Origin: Enteractinococcus helveticum
GTDB lineage: Bacteria; Actinomycetota; Actinomycetes; Actinomycetales; Micrococcaceae
DNA: 11,009 nucleotides
NCBI RefSeq assembly: GCF_020742345.1
Contig: NZ_DYXC01000041.1
Coordinates: 1-11,009, forward strand
Reading direction: 5' to 3'
Both the position numbers and the translations under genes were made by a program. The notes below the pieces were generated by a model. It saw only the letters and a list, made by a program, of their open reading frames with translations. It searched no databases and was not told where the DNA came from. Each line of letters opens with the position of its first letter. Positions within the stretch are counted from its first letter, which is position 1. Positions 6,180-11,009 of the stretch are shown piece by piece.

Positions 6180-7646
6180 TCAGTCTAGGCCGGAGTTCGC
6201 GGCAGCGGGACGTTTGCTGCGTTTGCGCAACACGAAACGGTCTGGCGCGCCGTCGAATTCGGCGCCGGAGGGGTCGTCGTCGGGCAGCAACTGGGAGTCA
6301 GCGTGGCGCAGGCTGTTTCGCACCCGGTCTTGGTTGGGATCGTACATGTCCATGATCACGCGCAGCATCAGATAAATGAGGACGACGACGTGGCCGGCGA
6401 CGGCCAGCAGGTAGAGCTTTTCGTCGAGCTGGTGCTGGACGTCGTATTCGGAAATTGGCCCGGCCAGATAAGCCCAGATGGCCCAGAAGTGCAGCAGTTC
6501 AACGGCCGAGAAGATTAAGAAATCGCGCCAGTTGGGTAGCGCAAGCACCAGTAGCGGGATAATCCACAGCACAAATTGCGGCGAGTACACCTTATTGACC
6601 AGGATGAATGCCGCAACGATCAGGAACATCAGTTGAGCCAGGCGGGGTCGGTGCTTGGTGGTCAGGCCGATGACGGCGATGATCGCGCAGAGGACGAAAA
6701 ATGACCAGAAGGCCAGGCTGGAGAGCAGTTGACCGGGGATCTCAGTGTCGGTTGCGGTGGCGTAGGTGTGCCAGATCGAGGACCAGCCGGGTGGGCGGTC
6801 GGAAGAGAATTCGTAAAATACGCCCCAGGCGCCCGGGTTGAGCAGCATCATGGGCAGGTTGACGAGTAACCAGGTTACGGCGGCTGCCGCGGCTGTGATG
6901 AGCAACGGATAGTAGCGTGCGGTGCGGATGGCCAGCACGAGGATGGCACCCACCAGGAACAGTGGGAAGACTTTGACTGCGGTGCCCAGGCCAATGAGCA
7001 CGCCGGCCCAGACGTTTCGGTGTTTGGCAAAAGCCCACATTGCCGCGACCATGGACGCCACAGCCCACATGTCCCAGTTAATGAATCCGGCGAAGATAAT
7101 TCCGGGTGCCACAGCAACCATGGTGGCATCCCAGTACCGGATCCCGGCGAGTTTGGCCACGATCAGTACGGTACCAATCCACAGGGCGACGATGGCCAAG
7201 AAGTTTAGGTCATAAAACACCAGGTTTGCACCAGCGTCGATCCCCAGAATTTCCGATACGCGAGTCAGACCGTGAGCTAACCAGGCGATCAGGGAGGCGA
7301 CTACGGCGATGAGGATTGGGTATTCAAATGCGCTATCGGTGCGGAAAGGTGCCCAGGGGTCGGAAGCAAATCCACGCGAGGTCCACAGTCCGGTCCAGTC
7401 CGAGTAGCAGCCACCGAAATATACTTCGGGTGCTCCCCAGCCGCGGATGCGGCACGGCGATTTCAACAAAGCCGCTATCAGCGCTGCCCCGACCGTTAAG
7501 ATGATCAAAATGTGGCCGGGCGCAAAGAATGTGCGGATCCGTCCGGGCAGCGTGTGTTTGCCTCTCGGAGCGATTCGACTGTGATGCGTTGTAGCGGTTT
7601 CGGGTCGCGGATCAACTGCCGTCAGATCATCACTTCTACTCGCCAT
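6180..7646 (-). CDS. GT87/DUF2029-type polytopic membrane glycosyltransferase
   Basis: This 488-residue protein has about ten or eleven hydrophobic helices, the first being ILIILTVGAALIAALL. The first outer loop carries FGGCYSDWTGLW, whose Asp has the position of the catalytic acid of GT-C enzymes, followed by SAFEYPILIAVV. Late in the protein come LVNKVYSPQFVLWIIPLL and a basic, Pro-rich cytosolic tail (RKRSKRPAAANSGLD). Relatives in Actinomycetota (for example Rv0051 of M. tuberculosis) belong to polyprenyl-phosphate-sugar-dependent GT87 and are thought to build envelope glycans; the substrate is unknown here. I chose the ATG at 7646. Starting at 7730 would add 28 non-membrane residues directly after the relE stop, whereas TAGACT lies 7 nt before 7646, consistent with a leaderless message. 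The M18 gene follows after 5 nt. Confidence 0.85.
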   Translation of the reverse strand: MASRSDDLTAVDPRPETATTHHSRIAPRGKHTLPGRIRTFFAPGHILIILTVGAALIAALLKSPCRIRGWGAPEVYFGGCYSDWTGLWTSRGFASDPWAPFRTDSAFEYPILIAVVASLIAWLAHGLTRVSEILGIDAGANLVFYDLNFLAIVALWIGTVLIVAKLAGIRYWDATMVAVAPGIIFAGFINWDMWAVASMVAAMWAFAKHRNVWAGVLIGLGTAVKVFPLFLVGAILVLAIRTARYYPLLITAAAAAVTWLLVNLPMMLLNPGAWGVFYEFSSDRPPGWSSIWHTYATATDTEIPGQLLSSLAFWSFFVLCAIIAVIGLTTKHRPRLAQLMFLIVAAFILVNKVYSPQFVLWIIPLLVLALPNWRDFLIFSAVELLHFWAIWAYLAGPISEYDVQHQLDEKLYLLAVAGHVVVLIYLMLRVIMDMYDPNQDRVRNSLRHADSQLLPDDDPSGAEFDGAPDRFVLRKRSKRPAAANSGLD

Positions 7647-7653
7647 GAGCAAA

Positions 7654-7681
7654 AGTCTACCGCTGCCACTACCCACGTCAC
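7654..7681 (-). promoter_or_regulatory. Putative leaderless promoter of the GT87 gene
   Basis: On the minus strand GTGACG (7681-7676), a 16-nt spacer and TAGACT (7659-7654) lie 7 nt before the ATG at 7646, and there is no Shine-Dalgarno. This is the layout of leaderless actinobacterial transcripts, and it would uncouple the GT87 gene from relBE. Confidence 0.45.
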
Positions 7682-7730
7682 CCAGATCAAGCAGCAGGTC
7701 GTGGTTTTGTTGATCAGGCGGAGGGCTCAT

Positions 7731-7997
7731 TTAGCGGTCGTAGATTCGGCTCCTATGACCGAGATCGATAGCTACGATAATAAAATCAGTGTCTTGAATA
7801 TCGCAGATAATTCGGTAATCACCGATCCTGTAACTCCAGTACCCTTTGAGCGGGCCGGTAAGAGGCTTTCCCTTGCTCCGTGGGTCTTCAAGCTCGGCAA
7901 TAGTTCGAAGAGCGGCTCGGAGTGTTCGAACTACCTGAGGGTGTAACTTCCGAAGAGTTCGGTGCACTGCAGCATCCAGCTGGACTGACCATTTCAC
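7731..7997 (-). CDS. relE: RelE-family mRNA-cleaving toxin
   Basis: The 88-residue basic protein starts MKWSVQLDAAVHRTLRKL and has the RelE/ParE fold signature: two N-terminal helices (7-36), then PLTGPLKGYWSYRIGDYRIIC (47-65) and a C-terminal strand IIVAIDLGHRSRIYDR. K51, R57, R62, R82 and Y86 occupy the positions of the basic and tyrosine residues that RelE enzymes use to cut mRNA in the ribosomal A site. It starts with GTG, overlapping the antitoxin stop by 4 nt (GTGA), the usual translational coupling. The TAA is followed at once by an ATG (TAAATG) that I do not use for the GT87 gene. Nothing is truncated, so it is probably functional. A ParE-like gyrase inhibitor is possible but less likely, given the YRIGDYRII pattern. 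Confidence 0.88.
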   Translation of the reverse strand: MKWSVQLDAAVHRTLRKLHPQVVRTLRAALRTIAELEDPRSKGKPLTGPLKGYWSYRIGDYRIICDIQDTDFIIVAIDLGHRSRIYDR

Positions 7998-8272
7998 TCG
8001 ATTTCATCCAGCACGGTCGAGTCAACCGGTAGATTGTCGAGCTCAAGCTCCCGTTCAACTTCATCCAGCGAAACGGTCTCACGACGGCCTGCACGAATAT
8101 CGGCACCGCGCTGTGCGACAGAGTATTCCCATTCAAGTCGATCTAAACCTGAGGTAATCAATTCACGCAGATAGAAAGATTTGGAACGGTTAGTTTCTGC
8201 TGCAAGGTGCTCAAGGCGTCGATCAATGTCAGCGGGCAGGCGGAGAGAGGTGGGAACAGTATTGGCGACCAT
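7994..8272 (-). CDS. relB: RelB-type ribbon-helix-helix antitoxin
   Basis: The 92-residue protein starts MVANTVPTSLRLPADIDRRL. Residues 6-45 form a ribbon-helix-helix domain (strand TSLRLP, helix DIDRRLEHLAAE, turn TNRSKS, helix FYLRELITSGLD). An acidic tail (DEVERELELDNL ... DEIE) would neutralise the toxin. The gene precedes and overlaps relE, the normal order for this type II toxin-antitoxin class. A weak GGAA lies 8 nt before the ATG at 8272. A perfect 16-bp palindromic site and a TATACT box lie 15-38 nt upstream, so the RHH dimer probably represses its own promoter. It is the only complete toxin-antitoxin pair in the window. Confidence 0.88.
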   Translation of the reverse strand: MVANTVPTSLRLPADIDRRLEHLAAETNRSKSFYLRELITSGLDRLEWEYSVAQRGADIRAGRRETVSLDEVERELELDNLPVDSTVLDEIE

Positions 8273-8286
8273 AACGAAAATTCCAA

Positions 8287-8310
8287 TGACTACGTGTAGT
8301 CAAAAGTATA
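8287..8310 (-). promoter_or_regulatory. relBE promoter -10 and abutting operator palindrome
   Basis: TGACTAC-GT-GTAGTCA (8287-8302) is a perfect 7-2-7 inverted repeat. On the minus strand TATACT (8310-8305) lies directly upstream, so transcription would start inside the palindrome and RelB binding there would block it. No convincing -35 is seen. Confidence 0.65.
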
Positions 8311-8468
8311 CACTGCCGTAGAACCTTGTTCGCACCGCTCCGATACAGGCAATTGAAACTCATGCTCCCAAAGACCGAGCAGATAGGAGGCCACTCGCCG
8401 TCAGCGGAAGTCGATCGCTTCACGCGGTAGAATCCCATCACTTTCCGGCCGACCCTGTTGAGCTGTCG

Positions 8469-8509
8469 TACAATACGAAAAGTCCATTGCTTTTCTCTAG
8501 ATTTTTCGT
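8469..8509 (+). promoter_or_regulatory. ino1 promoter/leader with two mutually exclusive small stems
   Basis: TACAAT (8469-8474) could be the ino1 -10, though no -35 of quality precedes it. Just downstream, GAAAAG (8477-8482) can pair with CTTTTC (8490-8495), while the overlapping ACGAAAA (8475-8481) can pair with TTTTCGT (8503-8509), next to the AAGGAG at 8514-8519. The stems are A/T-rich and weak. The rest of 8311-8468 shows nothing I can identify. Confidence 0.35.
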
Positions 8510-8523
8510 GACCAAGGAGTTTC

Positions 8524-9612
8524 GTGCTGTCCAACCAAAAAGTTCGCGTAGCAATCGCCGGTCTGGGCAACTGCGCAACCTCACTGATCGAAGGCGTTGA
8601 ATACTATAAAGATGCTTCGCCCGACGACACCGTACCCGGCCTGATGCACGTTCAATTCGGGGACTACCACGTCTCCGATTTGGAATTTGTGACCGCCTTC
8701 GACGTTGACGCCAAAAAAGTTGGCCTCGACATCTCCAAAGCGATGCGCGCTTCCGAGAACAACACCATCAAGCTCACCGACGTCCCCGAAACCGGTGTCA
8801 CAGTATTGCGCGGTCCAACCCTAGATGGTTTGGGCAAGTACTACCGCGAAACCATTGAGGAATCTGACGCCGAACCCGTCGACGTCGTACAACAGCTCAA
8901 AGACGACAACGTCGATGTGCTGGTGTGCTATCTGCCGGTCGGTTCCGAACAGGCCGCTAAATACTATGCCCAGGCTGCCATCGATGCCGGCGTGGCCTTC
9001 GTCAACGCGCTGCCGGTGTTTATCGCTTCGGATGAGTGCTGGGCGCAAAAATTCACCGACGCCAGTGTCCCAATCGTCGGCGACGATATCAAATCCCAGA
9101 TCGGTGCCACCATCACCCACCGGGCCTTGGCTGCGCTCTTTGAATCCCGCGGCGTGACCGTGGATCGGACCTACCAGCTCAATGTTGGCGGCAACATGGA
9201 CTTCAAGAACATGTTGGAACGCGAGCGCTTAGAATCCAAGAAGATCTCCAAGACCCAAGCTGTGACCTCCAATCTCAAGGCCGAATTAGACGAAAAAGAC
9301 GTCCACATTGGCCCATCCGACTATGTCTCCTGGCTGGATGACCGCAAGTGGGCTTTCGTTCGTCTGGAGGGACGGAACTTCGGTGACGCCCCAGTATCGC
9401 TGGAATACAAACTGGAAGTCTGGGATGCCCCGAACTCCGCCGGTGTGATCATTGATGCGATCCGGGCTGCCAAAATCGCCCTGGACCGCAAGATCGGTGG
9501 CCCTATCCTGTCGGCGTCGAGCTACTTCATGAAATCGCCCCCAGTTCAGCACCACGATGACATGGCACACGAACTCGTAGAAGCCTTCATTCGTGGGGAG
9601 ATTGAACGCTAG
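8524..9612 (+). CDS. ino1: Inositol-3-phosphate synthase (Ino1)
   Basis: This enzyme converts glucose 6-phosphate to 1L-myo-inositol 3-phosphate with bound NAD, the first step toward mycothiol and, where made, phosphatidylinositol lipids. The 362-residue protein has the N-terminal NAD site VAIAGLGNCATS (9-20), VDVLVCYLPVGSEQAA (130-145), NALPVFIAS (161-169), GDDIKSQIGAT (186-196), LNVGGNMDFKNM (219-230) and the lysine-rich ERLESKKISKTQA (234-246). The WDAPNSAGVIIDAIRAAKIA block (300-319) and a terminal IGGPILSASSYFMKSPP follow. Length and motifs match the actinobacterial type (M. tuberculosis Ino1 is 367 residues). The GTG at 8524 is supported by AAGGAG 4 nt upstream. It is divergent from relBE. 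In many Actinomycetota ino1 sits near padR, ponA and the GT87 gene; here only the GT87 gene remains nearby. No lesion is seen. Confidence 0.96.
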   Translation: MLSNQKVRVAIAGLGNCATSLIEGVEYYKDASPDDTVPGLMHVQFGDYHVSDLEFVTAFDVDAKKVGLDISKAMRASENNTIKLTDVPETGVTVLRGPTLDGLGKYYRETIEESDAEPVDVVQQLKDDNVDVLVCYLPVGSEQAAKYYAQAAIDAGVAFVNALPVFIASDECWAQKFTDASVPIVGDDIKSQIGATITHRALAALFESRGVTVDRTYQLNVGGNMDFKNMLERERLESKKISKTQAVTSNLKAELDEKDVHIGPSDYVSWLDDRKWAFVRLEGRNFGDAPVSLEYKLEVWDAPNSAGVIIDAIRAAKIALDRKIGGPILSASSYFMKSPPVQHHDDMAHELVEAFIRGEIER

Positions 9613-9662
9613 AGTCCTCCACGATTCAGCCGGCTGCCCTGTTTCTCAACACGGTGTGTCGA

Positions 9663-9668
9663 TACACT
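9663..9668 (+). promoter_or_regulatory. Putative leaderless -10 box of the ABM-domain gene
   Basis: TACACT lies 6 nt before the ATG at 9675, and no Shine-Dalgarno is present in between, so transcription would start at the start codon. The -35 (TGTTTC at 17 nt) is poor. Confidence 0.45.
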
Positions 9669-9674
9669 AACAGC

Positions 9675-9989
9675 ATGACGACCTTTGCGAATGTTGGCTC
9701 ATTGGGGACCAAGCCGGGCAAGCGGGATGCTGTGGTAGAAATTCTCACGCGTTTGAATCCCGATCTCATAGAAGCAGGCTGTCTAGTCTATGAGGTCGGT
9801 GTCCGAGACGATGAACCAGATACGGTGTTCGTGGTGGAACTGTGGGAATCTGAGACAGCGCACAAACAATCACTGCAGCTACAAAGCGTCAAAGACTCGA
9901 TTAACGACGCCATTCCGCTGTTATCGGGCCAGTTTGATGGTGAACATTTCACGGTCCTTGGTTCTCCGCTGCGCAATATGCCGCGCTAA
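9675..9989 (+). CDS. ABM-domain protein, putative quinol monooxygenase type
   Basis: The 104-residue product has a single antibiotic-biosynthesis-monooxygenase (dimeric alpha-beta barrel) domain: TFANVGSLGTKPGKRDAVVE, then AGCLVYEVGVRDDEPDTVFV and ELWESETAHKQSLQLQSV, ending GEHFTVLGSPL. The 'KPGK', 'GCLxYEV' and 'ExWESxxAHxxSL' elements are standard for cofactor-free monooxygenases such as YgiN-like proteins. Many ABM proteins have no known substrate, so the reaction is not assigned. I prefer the ATG at 9675 over a GTG at 9654, which would add 7 residues with no similarity and no ribosome binding site. It stands alone 62 nt after ino1 on the same strand and probably has its own promoter. Confidence 0.85.
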   Translation: MTTFANVGSLGTKPGKRDAVVEILTRLNPDLIEAGCLVYEVGVRDDEPDTVFVVELWESETAHKQSLQLQSVKDSINDAIPLLSGQFDGEHFTVLGSPLRNMPR

Positions 9990-10046
9990 ACCCGCTCGAG
10001 AATTCACCCATTTTCTAACCATCAGGGCTCGTTACTGTGGCTCTAC

Positions 10047-10136
10047 TTAGCAGCAGCGCCCTTCAGGACTTTCATCCTGATGCTTGTACTTTTGACGCCA
10101 GAAATCTTTTTCACATAAGACCTCAGCCTCCGGATG
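10047..10136 (-). pseudogene. YbdD/YjiX (DUF466) C-terminal remnant
   Basis: On the minus strand one frame reads HPEAEVLCEKDFWRQKYK, then HQDESPEGRCC and TAA (10047-10049). This is the typical end of the small YbdD/YjiX proteins ('HP...M.E.EFWR.R...Q...P.ARCC'), which are encoded directly after cstA/btsT and assist the transporter. Intact proteins are about 60-70 residues; here the first half is missing and the remnant is joined directly to the end of the cstA relic, so a deletion removed the gene start. It has no start codon or ribosome binding site. Confidence 0.78.
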
Positions 10137-10880
10137 ACTGGAGCTCTTCGGGGAGCTCATCCCACTGTTTTTCGAGATTCTATTCCGACGACGTCGTAAT
10201 GAACCCTGCCGGTACCTGCCGACGCGATACTACCGGGGCATCTTCCATATCAGGGCCACCGCCATTGCGGAAGGCTTTGATAGTCACAATGACCGACATG
10301 ATCAGAACGATCAGGGCGAGTAGTACGAAGATCACCGACAGCGTGCCCTGAACAAAGGTATTGCGAACTACCTACCAACCCCAGTGAGGAGACGAAAGCG
10401 ACAGCTCCCTCCACGGTGCCACCGGTGGCTGGGGCTGACGTTCTTTTTCAATCATTTTCGGGGTGGTTCCCGAGGAAATCAGAGCGTGGAACCCAGACAG
10501 TGCGCCACAGGCGATGGTGACAACCAAGAATGGGAACACCGACCCCAAGAAGACCGGACCTTCTTGTCCACCGGCGAATTCGCTCACAGCAGGCAAGGAG
10601 ATCTCCGGACGCACCACAATGATGACTCCGGCCAGTATCGCAATGACGCCGATCTTCATAAAGGTTGACAGGTAATCGCGCGGAGCCAACAGTAGTCAGA
10701 CCGGAAGGACGGCGGCGACGACGCCGTAGATGATGATCCCCACTCGCTTGTGGTGCGTTCCAGGGTGAATAGTTGGGCACCCAAATCGGTTCCAGCAACC
10801 CAGCCACCGGCGATGATCGCGGCGGACGCGTGACCCATACGCCTAGGACATAAGTGCGGAAGTAAACGAATCGATTTCGC
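10137..10880 (-). pseudogene. cstA: cstA (carbon starvation protein A / pyruvate-peptide transporter), heavily deleted relic
   Basis: Pieces of CstA occur in order on the minus strand. They are AAIIAGGWVAGTDLGAQLF and, in a new frame, VGIIIYGVVAAVLPV, a TGA where CstA has tryptophan, then LLLAPRDYLSTFMKIGVIA. Next come LPAVSEFAGGQEGPVF, ACGALSGFHALISSGTTPKM and IEKE. A shifted scrap GGTVEGAVAFVSSLGLVG follows, and finally VVRNTFVQGTLSV ... IVTIKAFRNGGGPD ... VPAGFITTSSE, a TAG, and NLEKQWDELPEELQ. Intact CstA has about 700 residues and 16-18 helices. Roughly the first 230 residues and most of the second half are missing through at least two internal deletions. CstA imports peptides or pyruvate during carbon starvation, so that route is lost unless another copy exists. 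Confidence 0.9.
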
Positions 10881-10948
10881 AACGTTTGACAAATTCATCT
10901 ATCTCTAGTTGGATTGCGGGTGACCTAAAACACACAGAGGAGAATGTC

Positions 10949-11009
10949 ATGAGCGTCTCATCGACAAGTGCCGCACCTGATGGTGCGATTGCACAACTCA
11001 CCCCCGAAC
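10949..11009 (+). CDS. Start of an unidentified gene, cut by the window end
   Basis: The ATG at 10949 follows GAGGAG by 7 nt (AGAGGAGAATGTC), one of the best ribosome binding sites in the window. Twenty complete codons are visible: MSVSSTSAAPDGAIAQLTPE. The start is polar and Ala/Ser-rich, with no signal peptide or membrane segment yet, so no family can be named. A TTGACA (10886-10891) about 60 nt upstream could be its -35, but only a poor TTGGAT sits at the right distance. It points away from the cstA relic. Confidence 0.6.
   Translation, partial: MSVSSTSAAPDGAIAQLTPE

Noticed and set aside
7647..7730. GT87 protein starting at the ATG at 7730, directly after the relE stop
   Set aside because: The extra 28 residues are not conserved-looking, there is no ribosome binding site, and a promoter-like GTGACG/TAGACT lies within this stretch before the ATG at 7646.
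4180..10710. TGA codons at conserved tryptophans in the SHOCT and cstA relics, suggesting a reassigned genetic code
   Set aside because: The same relics also carry TAG stops, frameshifts and deletions. The intact genes use TGG for Trp, and several (DUF2071, FitA-like, relB) end at TGA.
1..11009. CRISPR arrays, tRNA/rRNA genes, insertion sequences, phage or defence systems
   Set aside because: No spaced direct repeats, no tRNA-like cloverleaf or rRNA signature, no transposase or integrase motif and no defence-gene cluster beyond the toxin-antitoxin genes were seen.

Overview
The window looks like a high-GC Gram-positive chromosome (Actinomycetota, probably Micrococcales/Micrococcaceae-like). 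The evidence is codon and GC usage, GTG starts, a typical actinobacterial inositol-3-phosphate synthase, a PIN-PhoH2 protein, a GT87-type polytopic membrane protein, an M18 aminopeptidase, and several promoters whose -10 box lies about 6-7 nt before the start codon, as in leaderless transcripts. The species cannot be fixed from the sequence alone.

Layout. 1-2020: the end of a DUF2071 (YqjF-like) gene on + converges on a PIN-PhoH2 gene on -. 2021-2388: the phoH2 upstream region, with no convincing gene. 2389-4917: a gene graveyard interspersed with toxin-antitoxin remnants. It holds a C-terminal scrap of an HxlR regulator, an orphan Phd/YefM-type antitoxin with a striking TTGTAC operator, a shattered alkyl-sulfatase gene fused to a broken PLDc_N/SHOCT membrane-protein gene, and an intact FitA-like antitoxin whose FitB (PIN) toxin is frameshifted and cut to about a quarter. 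4918-7646: a tight two-gene operon on - (GT87 membrane glycosyltransferase, then M18 aminopeptidase). 7731-8310: an intact RelBE-type module with its own palindromic operator. 8524-9612: ino1 on +. 9675-9989: an ABM-domain monooxygenase on +. 10047-10880: remains of a cstA-ybdD pair on - with frameshifts, nonsense codons and internal deletions. 10949 onward: the first 20 codons of a new + strand gene with a good ribosome binding site.

How the genes relate. The intact genes are mostly housekeeping: RNA processing (PhoH2), peptide turnover (M18), envelope glycan synthesis (GT87) and inositol-phosphate supply for mycothiol or inositol lipids (Ino1). The broken genes are accessory or catabolic: sulfate-ester cleavage, pyruvate/peptide uptake, and regulators. 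At least five genes are broken by internal deletions and point lesions rather than by insertion sequences, and no transposase is visible. This suggests ongoing genome reduction. Of three antitoxin genes, only one still has an intact toxin.

I found no convincing undescribed defence or biosynthetic system. The most interesting items are the periodic TTGTAC operator over an apparently leaderless orphan antitoxin gene, the pattern of toxin loss with antitoxin retention, and the deletion-fused relics.
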